DNA of 64,000 nt from Ornithinimicrobium pratense (GCF_008843165.1 NZ_CP044427.1:2852001-2916000), one strand, 5' to 3'. Counted from the first letter of the stretch, positions 17,351 to 27,106 are shown. Numbers and translations: made by a program. Notes: a model not told the origin generated them from the sequence alone.

Positions 17351-18796
17351 TCAGCCCAGCGACCAGCGGGCGCCGGCCGGGGTGTCCTCGATGACCACGC
17401 CGAGCGCGGTCAGCTGGTCGCGAATGGCGTCCGCCGCCGCGAAGTCCTTGTCGGCCCGCGCCTGTGTCCGCGCCGCGAGCCGCTCCTGCACCAGGGCGGC
17501 CAGCACCTCGCCCGCCTGGCCTCCCTCGTCCGCGCCGCCCCACCGCGGGTCCAGGGGGTTGACGCCGAGCACGTCGAGCATGGCGACCAGCTGCTGCAGC
17601 GTATGCCGCACCGCAGCCTGCTCCCCGCCGCTCTCCAGCGCCTTGTTCCCCTCGCGCACCGCGCCGAAGACTACGGCCAGTGCCTCAGGCACGTTGACGT
17701 CATCGTCCAGCGCCGCCCGGAACTGCGCCGGGAAGGCCTCCTCCACCGGGAGCGCATGCGCCTCCTGCACCACCTGCTCCGCCGAGGCCCCGGCGACCTC
17801 CAGGGCGCGCGCCACATACCCCTCGATCCGTTCCACCGCCGCGAGCGCCTCGTCGAGCGAGCCCTCGCCATACTCGATCGTGGAGCGGTAGTGCGCGGCG
17901 CCGAGGTAGTAGCGCAGCACCAGTGGGCGGACGGTCTTGGTCAGCTCGGTCACCGCGAGCGCGTTGCCGAGCGACTTGCCCATCTTGGCGCCCTTGACCG
18001 TGACCCAGGCGTTGTGCAGCCAGAAGCCCGCGAAGTCGAGGCCGGCGGCACGCGACTGGGCCTGCTCGTTCTCGTGGTGCGGGAAGCGCAGGTCGACGCC
18101 GCCGCCGTGGATGTCGAAGGCGTCCCCGAGGTACTTGCGCGCCATCGCCGAGCACTCCAGGTGCCAGCCGGGGCGGCCGCGGCCGTAGGGGGTCGGCCAG
18201 GACGCGGTCTCCGGCTCGCCCGCCTTGTGCCCCTTCCAGAGGGCGAAGTCGCGCGGGTCGCGCTTGCCACGCGGGTCGGCGTCACCGGCTGGCTCCATGT
18301 CGTCGAGCCTCTGCCGGGTCAGCTCGCCATAGGCCGGCCAGGAGCGGACGTCGAAGTAGACGTCGCCAGAGCCGTCCTCGGCGGCGTAGGCGTGGCCCTT
18401 CTCGATCAGGACCTGGATGAGCTCGACCTGCTCGGTGATGTGGCCGGTCGCCCGCGGCTCGTAGGTCGGCGGCAGGACGCCGAGCAGCTCCAGCGCGCGC
18501 GTGGTCTCCCGCTCGTGCAGGTAGGACCAGGCCCACCAGGGCTGGCCGGCCTCTTCGGACTTGGCCAGGATCTTGTCGTCGATGTCGGTGACATTGCGGA
18601 CCAGGGTCACGTCGTAGCCGTGTCCCCGCTCCAGCCAGCGGCGCAGGATGTCGAAGGCGACCGCGAACCGGACGTGCCCGATGTGCGGGCTGCCCTGGGT
18701 GGTGAGGCCACAGATGTAGATCCCGACGCGACCGGGCTCGAGCGGCTCGAAGGGCCGCAGCTCGCGGGAGGCGGTGTCATACAGGTGCAGGCTCAC
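17351..18796 (-). CDS. cysS: Cysteinyl-tRNA synthetase
   Basis: This 481-aa class I synthetase carries the HIGH motif in [13 protein letters not shown], the KMSKS loop as AKMGKSLGN, the zinc-site cysteines (ICGLTT and HLECSAM), and [15 protein letters not shown]. MshC is a paralogue in actinobacteria, but the adjacent rlmB and full length favour CysS. Start GTG 18796 gives [20 protein letters not shown] box (18804-18809) 7 nt upstream makes it a leaderless candidate. The conserved neighbour ispF is displaced to 30325 by an 11.5-kb block. Confidence 0.94.
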   Translation of the reverse strand: MSLHLYDTASRELRPFEPLEPGRVGIYICGLTTQGSPHIGHVRFAVAFDILRRWLERGHGYDVTLVRNVTDIDDKILAKSEEAGQPWWAWSYLHERETTRALELLGVLPPTYEPRATGHITEQVELIQVLIEKGHAYAAEDGSGDVYFDVRSWPAYGELTRQRLDDMEPAGDADPRGKRDPRDFALWKGHKAGEPETASWPTPYGRGRPGWHLECSAMARKYLGDAFDIHGGGVDLRFPHHENEQAQSRAAGLDFAGFWLHNAWVTVKGAKMGKSLGNALAVTELTKTVRPLVLRYYLGAAHYRSTIEYGEGSLDEALAAVERIEGYVARALEVAGASAEQVVQEAHALPVEEAFPAQFRAALDDDVNVPEALAVVFGAVREGNKALESGGEQAAVRHTLQQLVAMLDVLGVNPLDPRWGGADEGGQAGEVLAALVQERLAARTQARADKDFAAADAIRDQLTALGVVIEDTPAGARWSLG

Positions 18797-18866
18797 CCGG
18801 TCAAGGCTACCGGGGGTATGCCGCGCCGCCCGCCACCCCGCAGATCGCCCCTCTCCCCGGGACGGG

Positions 18867-18928
18867 CAAGGTCCTGCACCACAGACCACGTCGTCAACGC
18901 TGCAGGCGGTGCAGAACGTTGCCTGTCC
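18867..18928. repeat. Left copy of a 62-bp repeat bordering the first AbiEi-like gene
   Basis: This 62-bp segment aligns without gaps to 20160-20221 with 13 mismatches, about 79% identity. It contains TGCACC and GGTGCA as partial inverted arms. It lies between cysS and the AbiEi-like gene, and the other copy lies after that gene. Confidence 0.7.
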
Positions 18929-18932
18929 TGGC

Positions 18933-18957
18933 TGTGGACAATCCTGGCTGTGGACAA
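18933..18957. promoter_or_regulatory. Two DnaA-box-like 9-mers upstream of the first AbiEi-like gene
   Basis: TGTGGACAA occurs at 18933-18941 and 18949-18957 in the same orientation, 16 bp apart. Its complement TTGTCCACA is the DnaA box consensus of high-GC actinobacteria. A further copy lies upstream of the second AbiEi-like gene (27107-27115). DnaA control is inference. Confidence 0.5.
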
Positions 18958-18996
18958 GCTCGGACCCCGGGCTGCGCGCCCCGGCAGACTCGAACC

Positions 18997-20004
18997 ATGT
19001 CTGCGGAGGGGATCATCTCGTTGCTCGAGGCGCAGGGCGGGGCAGGTAGCCGACGCCAGCTGCAGGAAGCCGGGTTCTCGCGCCGGACTGTGGAGGCGAT
19101 GGTGCGTCGCCGAGAGCTGGTCAGCGTCCGCAGGGACGCCGTGGTCCTGGCTGCCGAACTGGTCGATGCCACGCCGTGGGCCAGGCGGGCGCTGGAGGCG
19201 AGGGCGGTCGGGTTCAGCCTCGCCCCGGCGACCGACGGAGCCCGGGACGCAGCGGTCCATGCGCTCAGCCACGAGAGCGCCCTCATGGTCCATGGGCTCC
19301 CCTATTTCGGTGAGGACGGGCTGGTCCATCTCGTCCGGACCGACGGGCTGCGAGGTCGCCGTGACGACACGGTCTGGGTGCACAGCCCGGTCGATCCCAG
19401 CTGGGTCGTGGCCGTCGAGGGCCTCCGGGTGATGCGGCCGGTGCTGGCTGCCCTGCAGGTCGCGGCCACGCATGGTGAGGAGGCCGGTCTGGTCGCCCTC
19501 GACGGCGTGCTGCACGAGGCACGGCTGCGGGACAAGGACGAGGTCGGCCGCTCGGACGGGCCCGCGACGGCAGCGGCCCACCGACAGATCGCGTCGGCGC
19601 TGACCCTCACCTGGGGACCAGGCACTCCGGTGGTCCGGCTCGTCGCCGAGTTCTCGGACGGCCGCAGCGAGTCTGCCGGTGAGAGCCGGAGCCGTTGGCT
19701 GCTGCGCCTCCTCGGGTTCGGCCCGACCACCCTCCAGTTCCCCGTGCGCGACGGTGCGGTCCTGGTGGGTCTGGCGGACCTGAAGCTGGACCGCTGGGAC
19801 GTGCTGATCGAGTTCGACGGGACCGGGAAGTACACCGGCCCCGGCACGCTGCTGGCCGAGAAGGACCGCGAGGACCGGATGCGGGCACTGGGCTATGAGG
19901 TGGTCAGACTCCGGTGGGCGGACCTGGCCAGACCGCACCTGGTCCGTCAGCGCATCCTGGCCGCCATCGCCCGCGCGGAGGCCCGGGCCGCCACGACGGG
20001 GTGA
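18997..20004 (+). CDS. AbiEi-like winged-helix protein with C-terminal nuclease-like domain (first copy)
   Basis: This 335-aa protein begins with a winged-helix type IV antitoxin/AbiEi-like domain ([21 protein letters not shown], about 17-40). A middle domain contains [15 protein letters not shown]. The C-terminal region, about 255-330, is DUF559/Vsr-like: [15 protein letters not shown], an [20 protein letters not shown] segment and a final helical tail. The D, E and K positions suggest a PD-(D/E)XK fold. No AbiEii toxin gene is adjacent. A CAGACT box 6 nt before ATG 18997 suggests a leaderless start. Function is unknown. Confidence 0.75.
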   Translation: MSAEGIISLLEAQGGAGSRRQLQEAGFSRRTVEAMVRRRELVSVRRDAVVLAAELVDATPWARRALEARAVGFSLAPATDGARDAAVHALSHESALMVHGLPYFGEDGLVHLVRTDGLRGRRDDTVWVHSPVDPSWVVAVEGLRVMRPVLAALQVAATHGEEAGLVALDGVLHEARLRDKDEVGRSDGPATAAAHRQIASALTLTWGPGTPVVRLVAEFSDGRSESAGESRSRWLLRLLGFGPTTLQFPVRDGAVLVGLADLKLDRWDVLIEFDGTGKYTGPGTLLAEKDREDRMRALGYEVVRLRWADLARPHLVRQRILAAIARAEARAATTG

Positions 20005-20171
20005 CGTGCAGTTGGTCGGGGTGTCCCCACCGGCTGCAGCAGTCAGACAACGTCCCTGCACGTGCAGTTGGTCGCGGTGTCCCCACCGGCTGCAGCAGAC
20101 AGACAACGTCCCTGCACGTGCAGTTGGTCGCGGCGTCCCCAGCGGCTGCAGCAGACAGACAACGTCCTGCA
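20005..20171. repeat. Three tandem 56-bp repeats after the first AbiEi-like gene
   Basis: Units start at 20005, 20061 and 20117, each opening CGTGCAGTTGGTCG. They differ by a few substitutions, and the third has one base missing. Each contains the short hairpin CGGTG-TCCC-CACCG or a variant, and ends CAACGTCCCTGCA. The array starts immediately after the stop codon. There are no spacers of the CRISPR kind. Confidence 0.85.
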
Positions 20172-20221
20172 CCGCACACCGCGTTGACGAGGCTGCATGC
20201 GGTGCAAGACCCTGCCTGTCC
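20160..20221. repeat. Right copy of the 62-bp repeat bordering the first AbiEi-like gene
   Basis: This is the homologue of 18867-18928. It contains the near-perfect inverted arms TGCACCGCA and TGCGGTGCA separated by about 20 nt, so it can form a hairpin. It overlaps the end of the third 56-bp repeat. Confidence 0.7.
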
Positions 20222-20277
20222 CAGCACGCCGCCTCAGGTGAGGGGCGGGGGCCGGTGCCACGGCCTACCCTGTGGGT

Positions 20278-20934
20278 ATGCATATCGCCCAGGAACTGGT
20301 GCTCGTCGGGACGAGCGTGGAGGGGCGCAACCTGCTGGGCACCAGCCGCAACCTGGTCCTGGCAGGGGCCTTCCTCACCGAGCTGGCGGTCCTGGAGCGC
20401 CTGGCCGTCGATGGCAAGAAGCTCCGGGTGCACGACCCCGGGCCGACCGGTGACTACCTCCTCGACGACGCCCTGGTCCGCTTCGCCAAGCTCGAGGGCA
20501 AGAAACCGAAGGACGTCCTCGACAAGGTCGGCAAGCACCTCCTCGAGCCCGTCCTGGAGAGCCTGGCCACCCAGGAGCTCATCCGGCCCGAGCCGGTCTC
20601 GGTCATCGGCCTGACCCTGTGGACCCGCTGGCCGGTGGTCGTCGACGGCCCGAGGCAGGCCGTGCTGATCGACCTGGCCCAGGTGCTGACCGGGGCCCGG
20701 GACGCGGACTCCCGCACCGGGGCGTTGATCTCCCTGCTGCACGCCGTAGGCGCCCTGCACACCGTGGTGCCCGAGGACCTGCGACCGGGCATGACCAACC
20801 GGGATGTCAAGCGTCGGGGCAAGGAGGTCCTCAAGGGCCGCTGGGCCCCCGAGGCGGTCGCCAAGGCCGTCGAGGAGGCTGCAGCCGCCGCCATGGTGGC
20901 GGTCACCGCTGCGGCAGGCGCCGGCTCCAGCTGA
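20278..20934 (+). CDS. GPP34-family (Golgi phosphoprotein 3-like) protein
   Basis: This 218-aa protein opens MHIAQELVLVGTSVEG and continues through LRVHDPGPTGDYLLDDALVRF and SLLHAVGALHTVV, a layout typical of bacterial GPP34 proteins. The family's eukaryotic members bind phosphatidylinositol 4-phosphate. The bacterial role is unknown. ATG 20278 has a TACCCT box 6 nt upstream (20266-20271), a leaderless arrangement. The C-terminus is Ala-rich. Confidence 0.85.
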   Translation: MHIAQELVLVGTSVEGRNLLGTSRNLVLAGAFLTELAVLERLAVDGKKLRVHDPGPTGDYLLDDALVRFAKLEGKKPKDVLDKVGKHLLEPVLESLATQELIRPEPVSVIGLTLWTRWPVVVDGPRQAVLIDLAQVLTGARDADSRTGALISLLHAVGALHTVVPEDLRPGMTNRDVKRRGKEVLKGRWAPEAVAKAVEEAAAAAMVAVTAAAGAGSS

Positions 20935-21006
20935 GCCACCCGGCCAGGCGGTCGCACCGTCTCCTTGCACTGCGGCCCGTGCCCCGGGCCGCCTAGCGTG
21001 GTGGGC

Positions 21007-23304
21007 ATGCCCGTCGTCCACGAGTCCGACCATGCCCGCCTGAGCGTCCTCACCCCTCACCTGGTGCGCTTGGAGTGGTCGCCGTCCGGCGCCTTCACCG
21101 ACGAGCCGACACAGGTGGTCCTCGACCGTGACTTGGGGCCGGTGCCGGCCACGGTAACCCCGGTGGGCAGCGGCGTAGAGGTCGTCACCGACGGCTTCGA
21201 GCTGGTCTACGACGGCGGGCCACCAACCCCCTCCGGCCTCTCGCTGCAGGTCAGGGGCGGCGTGACCACCTACCACTCGGTGTGGCGGTATGGCGTGCCC
21301 GTGCGCCCCAAGAGCCGGCTGGGCGGCACCGCCCGCACCCTGGACGAGGTCGACGGGCGCAGCCCGCTGGAGCCGGGCGTGATCTCCCGGGACGGTTACG
21401 AGGTGCTGGACGACTCGGCCAGCCTGGTCCGCACCGGTCCCGGAGTCGCCGACCTGAAGCCCCGGGAGGAGGGTGCGGTCGACCTCTACGTCTTTGCCCA
21501 CGGGCTGGACTTCCGCGGCGCGCTCCGCGACTTCTACCGATTGACCGGCCCCGTGCCGCGGGTGCCGCGCTACGTGCTGGGCAACTGGTGGAGCCGCTAC
21601 CACCCCTACTCCGCGCAGGAGTACTCCGCCCTGCTGGACCGGTTCGCCGCCGACCGGCTGCCGTTCTCGGTCGCGGTGCTGGACATGGACTGGCACATCA
21701 CCGACAGCCAGTTCGACAGCCGGTTCGGCAGCGGCTGGACCGGCTACACCTGGGACCCCCGGCTTTTCCCGGACCCCGGGGCGTTCCTGGCCGAGCTGCA
21801 CGACCGCGGCTTGAAGGTCACCCTCAACGACCACCCGGCGGACGGGGTGCGGGCGTTCGAGACCGCATACCCGACGATGGCGCGGGCCCTCGGCGTGGAC
21901 CCGGCCACCGAGGCGCCCTTGGCCTTCGACGTCACCGACCCCGCCTGGCTGCGGGCCTTCTTCGACCACGTGGCGCACCCGCTGGAGGAGCAGGGGGTGG
22001 ACTTCTGGTGGATCGACTGGCAGTCCGGCCCCTACTCCCGGCTGCCGGGCCTGGACCCGCTGCGGGCGCTCAACGAGGTGCACTTCGCCGAGCTCGCCGC
22101 GACCGGCCGCCGACCGGTGGTCTTCAGCCGTTATGCCGGGCCGGGCAGCCACCGCACGCCGATCGGCTTCTCCGGCGACACGGTGATCAGCTGGGACAGC
22201 CTGCGCTTCCAGCCCGAGTTCACCGCCACCGCGGCGAACATCGGCTACGGCTGGTGGAGCCACGACATCGGCGGGCACTGGGGCGGGGTCAAGGACGTGG
22301 AGCTGGCGGTGCGCTGGGGGCAGCTCGGGGTGTGGTCGCCGGTCAACCGGCTGCACGCGACGGCCAGCCCCTTCCAGGGCAAGGAGCCGTGGCGGTTCGG
22401 CCCGGAGGCCGAGGCCTTGATGGGTGCGGCGCTGCGGCTGCGGCATCGGCTGCTGCCCTACCTGGCCACGATGGCCGAACGGGCCAGCGCCGAGGGCGTC
22501 CCGCTCGTCGAGCCGGTCTACCACCGCCATCCCGCACGCGAGGAGGCCTACGCGCACCGCGCCACCTACTTCTTCGGCGCCGACCTGCTCTGCGCGCCGG
22601 TCGTGCAGCCCCGCGACCGGCGCACCGGCCTGGCCCGGGTCGACCTGTGGCTGCCGCCGGGCGCCTGGTTCGACCTGGAGACCGGCCGGCGCTACGAGGC
22701 TGGGGACCACGGGCGCACGGTGGCGGCCTACCGGGACCTGGCGCACACCGCGGTCTTCGCCGCCGCCGGCACCGTGCTGCCGCTGGTCGCGGAGGACGAG
22801 GTCGGCAACGGCGTCCCGCTACCGATCGCGCTGGACCTGCAGGTCTACCCCGGCGCCGACGGCGAGCACCTGCTGGTCGAGGACGACGACGGACCCGAAC
22901 CGACCCGGCGGGTGGCCCGGACGCCGCTGCGGCTGCGCGGCGGGACCCTGACGGTTGGCCCCGCCGAGGGTGACCTGACCGCGCTGCCGGCGAAGCGGAC
23001 CTGGACCGTGCGGGTGGCCGGCTCTGGCTCTCCCGCGAGCGTCCACGCGGACATCCCCGTCGGTGAGCAGGTGAGCATCGACCTGAGGGGGTCCGAGCCC
23101 GAGCAGCATGAGCTCAGCACCTGCTTCGCCATCCTCGACGCCGCGGAGGTCGAGCACGCCACCAAGGACGAGGTATGGCGTCTGCTCACCCGGTCCGACC
23201 TGTCGGCCCCCCGCGCCGGGTTGGTGGGCGAGCTGACCTCACTCCCTCTCGACCCGTCCTTGCTGGGTGCGCTGGTGGAGGTGCTGACCGCCGAGGGGCG
23301 GTGA
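21007..23304 (+). CDS. Glycoside hydrolase family 31 alpha-glycosidase
   Basis: This 765-aa enzyme has an N-terminal beta-sandwich and a GH31 barrel. LDMDWHITDSQFDSRFG is near 225. The likely nucleophile Asp337 is in DFWWIDWQSGPYS and the likely acid/base Asp391 is in GFSGDT. Distal beta-domains follow. About 90 extra C-terminal residues (TCFAILDAAEVEHATKDEVW) look like a small helical appendage. No signal peptide is seen, so it is probably cytoplasmic and may act on maltose-type or other alpha-glycosides. A TAGCGT box lies 7 nt before ATG 21007. Exact specificity is not readable. Confidence 0.9.
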   Translation: MPVVHESDHARLSVLTPHLVRLEWSPSGAFTDEPTQVVLDRDLGPVPATVTPVGSGVEVVTDGFELVYDGGPPTPSGLSLQVRGGVTTYHSVWRYGVPVRPKSRLGGTARTLDEVDGRSPLEPGVISRDGYEVLDDSASLVRTGPGVADLKPREEGAVDLYVFAHGLDFRGALRDFYRLTGPVPRVPRYVLGNWWSRYHPYSAQEYSALLDRFAADRLPFSVAVLDMDWHITDSQFDSRFGSGWTGYTWDPRLFPDPGAFLAELHDRGLKVTLNDHPADGVRAFETAYPTMARALGVDPATEAPLAFDVTDPAWLRAFFDHVAHPLEEQGVDFWWIDWQSGPYSRLPGLDPLRALNEVHFAELAATGRRPVVFSRYAGPGSHRTPIGFSGDTVISWDSLRFQPEFTATAANIGYGWWSHDIGGHWGGVKDVELAVRWGQLGVWSPVNRLHATASPFQGKEPWRFGPEAEALMGAALRLRHRLLPYLATMAERASAEGVPLVEPVYHRHPAREEAYAHRATYFFGADLLCAPVVQPRDRRTGLARVDLWLPPGAWFDLETGRRYEAGDHGRTVAAYRDLAHTAVFAAAGTVLPLVAEDEVGNGVPLPIALDLQVYPGADGEHLLVEDDDGPEPTRRVARTPLRLRGGTLTVGPAEGDLTALPAKRTWTVRVAGSGSPASVHADIPVGEQVSIDLRGSEPEQHELSTCFAILDAAEVEHATKDEVWRLLTRSDLSAPRAGLVGELTSLPLDPSLLGALVEVLTAEGR

Positions 23305-23441
23305 GCCTGTGCCCTCACGCCATCTCCGCCTCTTCCACGCCCGACCGCCGCCTCAGCCCGGCCCGCCTTCACCTGGCAGCCCACCTGCGGCCCGCCTAGC
23401 GTGGTGGACGTCCCCACCCCTGCAGCAGAGAGGCGAGATCG

Positions 23442-24341
23442 ATGACCGAGTCGACCGTCGGCCAGCGCGCCGAGAGCATGACGAACGACCAGGGTGGCTT
23501 CCCCGCACAGGAGCAGGAGCCGCCCGGCAGCACGAGCGCGATGGACCCTGTGCCCGACCACGGGGAGGAGACCTACAAGGGCAGCGGCAAGCTCGAGGGC
23601 CTGCGCGCCCTGGTCACCGGTGGCGACTCCGGTATCGGCCGCGCGGTCGCGATCGCCTTCGCCCGTGAGGGTGCGGATGTCGCCCTGTCCTACCTGCCGG
23701 ATGAGCAGGAGGACGCCGAGTCCACCGCCGAGCTGGTCCGCGCGGCCGGGCGCACCGCGGTGCTGTGCCCCGGTGACCTCACGGCGGAGGCAACCTGCGA
23801 GCAGGTTGTCGAGAAGTCGGTGCAGGAGCTGGGTGGGCTGGACGTGCTGGTCAACAACGCTGGCGCCCAGTGGGCCCGGGACGAGGGCCTGGAGCAGATG
23901 AGCTCGGAGCGGATGGACCGGATCTTCAAGACCAACCTCTACGCGCTGATGTGGATGACCCGAGCCGCCCTGCCGCACCTCGGCAAGGGCGCCAGCATCA
24001 TCAACGTCAGCTCGATCCAGGCCTGGGAGCCCTCGACCACGCTGCTGGACTACGCGGCGACCAAGGCGGCCATCAACAACTTCACCGTCAACCTCGCGGC
24101 CGAGGTCGGCCCCAGGGGCATCCGGGTGAACGCGGTCGCCCCTGGACCGATCTGGACGCCCCTGCAGCCGGCCACCAAGCCCGCCGAGGCGATGGAGGAG
24201 TTCGGCGCCGACACCCCGCTGGGGCGGGCCGGCCAACCCTCGGAGGTGGCCCCAGCCTTTGTCTTCCTGGCCTCGCCGCGCGACGCCAGCTATGTCTCCG
24301 GCACGGTGCTCGGGGTGACCGGCGGCAAGCCGGTCTTCTAG
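23442..24341 (+). CDS. Short-chain dehydrogenase/reductase (YghA-like extended N-terminus)
   Basis: This 299-aa SDR has an N-terminal extension of about 50 residues, as in YghA/YhdF-type proteins. The cofactor motif is TGGDSGIGRA, followed by NNAG in VLVNNAGAQW, Ser in NVSSIQAWEP, and YAATKAA (Tyr and Lys of the active site). The C-terminal segment is VSGTVLGVTGGKPVF. Many relatives use NADP on sugar alcohols or aldehydes, but the substrate here is unknown. A GAGAGGCGAG ribosome site precedes ATG 23442. The gene is convergent with the AMIN-like gene and shares its terminator. Confidence 0.9.
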   Translation: MTESTVGQRAESMTNDQGGFPAQEQEPPGSTSAMDPVPDHGEETYKGSGKLEGLRALVTGGDSGIGRAVAIAFAREGADVALSYLPDEQEDAESTAELVRAAGRTAVLCPGDLTAEATCEQVVEKSVQELGGLDVLVNNAGAQWARDEGLEQMSSERMDRIFKTNLYALMWMTRAALPHLGKGASIINVSSIQAWEPSTTLLDYAATKAAINNFTVNLAAEVGPRGIRVNAVAPGPIWTPLQPATKPAEAMEEFGADTPLGRAGQPSEVAPAFVFLASPRDASYVSGTVLGVTGGKPVF

Positions 24342-24352
24342 GCCCCGGACCA

Positions 24353-24383
24353 CCGGCGGCGGCGGACGATCCGCCGCCGCCGG
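24353..24383. terminator. Bidirectional terminator between SDR and AMIN-like genes
   Basis: CCGGCGGCGGCGGA (24353-24366) and TCCGCCGCCGCCGG (24370-24383) form a perfect 14-bp stem with a 3-nt loop, 11 bp after the SDR stop. It can serve both convergent genes. Confidence 0.8.
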
Positions 24384-24406
24384 GATCCTGGCTCAGCTGC
24401 GCGCCG

Positions 24407-25015
24407 TCACCACTTGTGCGCGACGTCGATGACCAGGCGCGAGCCGCTCCCGGGGCCATCGAGCACGAAGACCCGCATCGGCAGCCGGGCGCGCACGCCC
24501 ACACCGAAGGTGGTCTGGCCCTCGAACGACCCGGCGACCGCGACCTGCCGCAGCGTGTCGTAGCCGGTGACGTCGACCACCTTGCTCCGGTCCTTGGGTG
24601 AGTAGGTCGGGCGGCCGGAGGAGTCGTAGGCCGGCACGGTCACATCCACCTGCAGCCGCGCCCCACCGGCCAGCGGCACGGGCTGGCCGGACCCAGGCTG
24701 CGTGACCGTGTCGACGTAGCGCACCCGGTGGCCGACCTTGCCGGCCGCGATCCCGGCGATATCCACGACCACGCGGTCGAAACAGGCATGCCGCCCCGAG
24801 CGGACGTTGCTGATCGTCCCGTCGCCGACATGGCTGTCGCTGCGCGCCTTCTCCAGTGACCCCCAGGTCACCCCGCAGCTGATGCCCGCTGCGCCGACCG
24901 AGGCGCTCGCCGCACCGGTCGGCACCGCGGCCGCGGCGGGCACGGCCCCGCCCAGCATGACGAGCGCAGTCAGCGTGGCCGCCGCCCTCCGGGTCGTCCC
25001 CACGGTCTTTCTCAT
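24407..25015 (-). CDS. Secreted AMIN-like domain protein
   Basis: This 202-aa protein has a twin-Arg-containing basic start, a hydrophobic core (LTALVMLGGAVPAAAAV) and an AxA cleavage region. The mature part matches actinobacterial AMIN-like proteins: CGVTWGSLEKA, SNVRSGRHACFDRVVVDIAG, and the closing VFVLDGPGSGSRLVIDVAHKW. AMIN-type domains are associated with cell-wall localisation, and no enzyme domain is attached. ATG 25015 gives the compact signal peptide and has a weak GGGGAAG site. Role unknown. Confidence 0.8.
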   Translation of the reverse strand: MRKTVGTTRRAAATLTALVMLGGAVPAAAAVPTGAASASVGAAGISCGVTWGSLEKARSDSHVGDGTISNVRSGRHACFDRVVVDIAGIAAGKVGHRVRYVDTVTQPGSGQPVPLAGGARLQVDVTVPAYDSSGRPTYSPKDRSKVVDVTGYDTLRQVAVAGSFEGQTTFGVGVRARLPMRVFVLDGPGSGSRLVIDVAHKW

Positions 25016-25103
25016 GATCTTCCCCTGCCCTTCTGGGGCGCTCCGGCGGAGCACCTTCGTCAGGTAGTCGCGCCATGGTCGGAGAAGGTTCAGGAGACGG
25101 GAA

Positions 25104-25127
25104 GGGGGCGGGTGATCACCCGCCCCC
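25104..25127 (-). terminator. Palindromic terminator after the MBL hydrolase gene
   Basis: GGGGGCGGGTGA and its complement form a continuous 24-bp palindrome just downstream of the MBL gene stop (25145). It has no U-tract. Confidence 0.6.
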
Positions 25128-25144
25128 GTCCTACGGCATACCGG

Positions 25145-25774
25145 TCAGCTGCCCCGGTCGATCCACTCCTGACGCTGCGGCGCCTCGTCCCCGATCGTGG
25201 TGCTGCCGCCGTGGCCGGTGCGCACCACCGTCTCCTCGGGCAGGGCCAGCAGCTTGTCGGTGATCGACTCGATGATGGTGTCGAAGTTGCTGAACGAGCG
25301 GCCGGTCGCGCCCGGCCCGCCCTCGAAGAGGGTGTCACCGGTGAACACCGTCGCCATGCCCGGGACGTAGAAGGAGCAGGCACCCGGGGAGTGACCGGGG
25401 GTATGCAGCACGTGCAGGCTCTGCCCCGCGACCTCGATCGTCATCCCGTCGGCCAGGTCCTCGTCCCAGGTGCGGCCCGGGTGGGTGAGCTCCCAGACCG
25501 GCTTGTCGTCGGGGTGCAGGTAGATGGGGCCGTCCACCCACTCCTGCAGGTCGAAGACCGCGTCGACGTGGTCGCTGTGGGCGTGGGTGAGCAGGATCCC
25601 GACCACCTTGCGGTCCGCAGCGATGTCGGCGATCTTCTGCGCGTCATGGGGAGCGTCGATGATCACGCACTCCTCGTCGTTGCCCAGCACCCAGATGTTG
25701 TTGTCCACCTCCCAGGTGCCGCCGTCCAGCTCGAAGGCGCCGGTGGTGATGCCATGGTCGATCCGCACGTTCAT
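25145..25774 (-). CDS. MBL-fold hydrolase paired with mycothiol-dependent formaldehyde dehydrogenase
   Basis: This 209-aa metallo-beta-lactamase-fold protein has the HxHxDH zinc motif ([15 protein letters not shown]), [12 protein letters not shown], and [10 protein letters not shown]. It is glyoxalase-II-like. Its ATG overlaps the mscR stop, and the same pair occurs in M. tuberculosis (Rv2259-Rv2260). The likely role is hydrolysis of S-formylmycothiol or a related mycothiol thioester made by MscR. The role follows from pairing, not from a substrate signature. Confidence 0.88.
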   Translation of the reverse strand: MNVRIDHGITTGAFELDGGTWEVDNNIWVLGNDEECVIIDAPHDAQKIADIAADRKVVGILLTHAHSDHVDAVFDLQEWVDGPIYLHPDDKPVWELTHPGRTWDEDLADGMTIEVAGQSLHVLHTPGHSPGACSFYVPGMATVFTGDTLFEGGPGATGRSFSNFDTIIESITDKLLALPEETVVRTGHGGSTTIGDEAPQRQEWIDRGS

Positions 25775-26925
25775 GCCTTGCTCTCCTCCGTCTCGGGAGC
25801 GCCCGCGGGCGCCTCGGTCTGGCTGTCGATAACCACGACGCTACGCAGCACGTCGCCGCCGTGCATCTTCGTGAAGGCCGACTCGACGTCGCCGAGCCCG
25901 ATTGTCTCGGTGACGAAGCCGTCGAGATCGAACCGGCCCTGGCGGTAGAGGTCGATGAGCATCGGGAAGTCGCGGGAAGGCAGGCAGTCGCCGTACCAGC
26001 TGGACTTCAGCGCCCCGCCGCGGCCGAAGACGTCGGCCAGGGGCAGGGTGACCTCCAGGTCGGGGGTCGGCACCCCGACGAGCACGACGGTGCCGGCCAG
26101 GTCGCGGGCGTAGAAGGCCTGCTTGTAGGTCTCCGGGCGGCCTACCGCCTCGACCACGACGTCGGCGCCGTGCCCACCGGTGAGGGCCTGGATGGCCTCG
26201 ACCGGGTCGTTCTCCTTGCTGTTGACGGTGTGGGTGGCGCCAAAGCGCTTGGCCGTCTCCAGCTTCCGGTCGTCGATGTCGACGGCGATGATCGTCGTGG
26301 CACCGGCGATCGCGGCCCCGGCCACGGCGGCGTCGCCGACCCCGCCGCAGCCGATGACGGCCACCGAGTCGCCGCGGGTGACGGCGCCGGTGTTGACTGC
26401 TGCACCGAAGCCGGCCATCACGCCGCAGCCGAGGAGGCCAGCCGCGACGGCGGAGGCCTCACGGTCGACCTTGGTGCACTGGCCGGCGGCGACCAGCGTC
26501 TTCTCGATGAACGCGCCGATCCCCAGGGCCGGGCTCAGCTCGGCCCCGGCCATCGGGTCGCCCTCGGCCAGGGTCATCTTCTGGGTGGCGTTGTGGGTGG
26601 CGAAGCAGTACCACGGCTTGCCCTTGGCACAGGCCCGGCACTGGCCGCACACGGCGCGCCAGTTGAGGATGACGAAGTCACCGGGCTCGACCTCCGTCAC
26701 GCCCTCCCCCACGGCCTCGACCGTCCCTGCGGCCTCGTGGCCGAGGAGGAAGGGGAACTCGTCGTTGATGCCGCCCTGACGGTAGTGCAGGTCGGTGTGG
26801 CAGACGCCGCAGGCCTCGACCTTGACCACCGCCTCCCCCGGACCAGGGGCTGGCACGACGATGTCGACGACCTCGACGTCGGCATCCTTGCTGCGGGCGA
26901 TGACGCCCTTGACGATCTGGGACAT
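25771..26925 (-). CDS. mscR: S-(hydroxymethyl)mycothiol dehydrogenase
   Basis: This 384-aa zinc-dependent class III-type alcohol dehydrogenase oxidises the formaldehyde-mycothiol adduct. It has the catalytic zinc ligands in [12 protein letters not shown] and [14 protein letters not shown], the structural zinc cysteines ([15 protein letters not shown]), and the NAD fold [17 protein letters not shown]. MscR-type features are [12 protein letters not shown] and [19 protein letters not shown] 26925 has an AGGAGGG site. It is translationally coupled to the MBL hydrolase. Together with mshA and mshD it shows a mycothiol-using host. Confidence 0.92.
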   Translation of the reverse strand: MSQIVKGVIARSKDADVEVVDIVVPAPGPGEAVVKVEACGVCHTDLHYRQGGINDEFPFLLGHEAAGTVEAVGEGVTEVEPGDFVILNWRAVCGQCRACAKGKPWYCFATHNATQKMTLAEGDPMAGAELSPALGIGAFIEKTLVAAGQCTKVDREASAVAAGLLGCGVMAGFGAAVNTGAVTRGDSVAVIGCGGVGDAAVAGAAIAGATTIIAVDIDDRKLETAKRFGATHTVNSKENDPVEAIQALTGGHGADVVVEAVGRPETYKQAFYARDLAGTVVLVGVPTPDLEVTLPLADVFGRGGALKSSWYGDCLPSRDFPMLIDLYRQGRFDLDGFVTETIGLGDVESAFTKMHGGDVLRSVVVIDSQTEAPAGAPETEESKA

Positions 26926-27036
26926 GAAGGACCCTCCTGGGCAGGTGTGCAGGTGTTGCCTCCACCGTAGGCGGACCGTTCCCTCCAGGCGCGTGGGGGT
27001 GCGCTCCAGGGGGGTCCAGGCTCTCTGACCACGCAT

Positions 27037-27098
27037 GTGCAGAAGCGGGGTGTCACATCCGTCGCCAGCGTGACCTATGTGTCACTCCGTTCCTGCAC
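27037..27098. repeat. Palindromic element upstream of the second AbiEi-like gene
   Basis: The 21-nt arms at 27037-27057 and 27078-27098 are complementary at 17 positions, with GTGCAG and CTGCAC at the outer ends. The same design recurs downstream of the gene at 28288-28349, including the GGGGxGTCACATCCGT core. Confidence 0.7.
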
Positions 27099-27106
27099 CA
27101 CCGTCG

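Noticed and set aside
17351..18796. MshC (mycothiol ligase) instead of CysS
   Set aside because: Adjacency to rlmB and full-length CysS features favour cysteinyl-tRNA synthetase.
18933..18957. Replication origin
   Set aside because: Only two DnaA-like boxes occur, with no dnaA, dnaN or AT-rich unwinding region nearby.
20005..20171. CRISPR-like array
   Set aside because: The 56-bp units are contiguous with no unique spacers, and no cas genes are present.
18793..22746. Very long minus-strand open frame opposite the first AbiEi-like, GPP34 and GH31 genes
   Set aside because: It has no family motifs, crosses several real plus-strand genes and the repeat arrays, and is explained by low stop-codon density in high-GC DNA.
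23392..23410. TAGCGTGGTGG before the SDR gene as a leaderless promoter, identical to the one before GH31
   Set aside because: No ATG or GTG follows at 6-7 nt. The SDR start at 23442 has its own ribosome site, so this is at most a normal promoter element.
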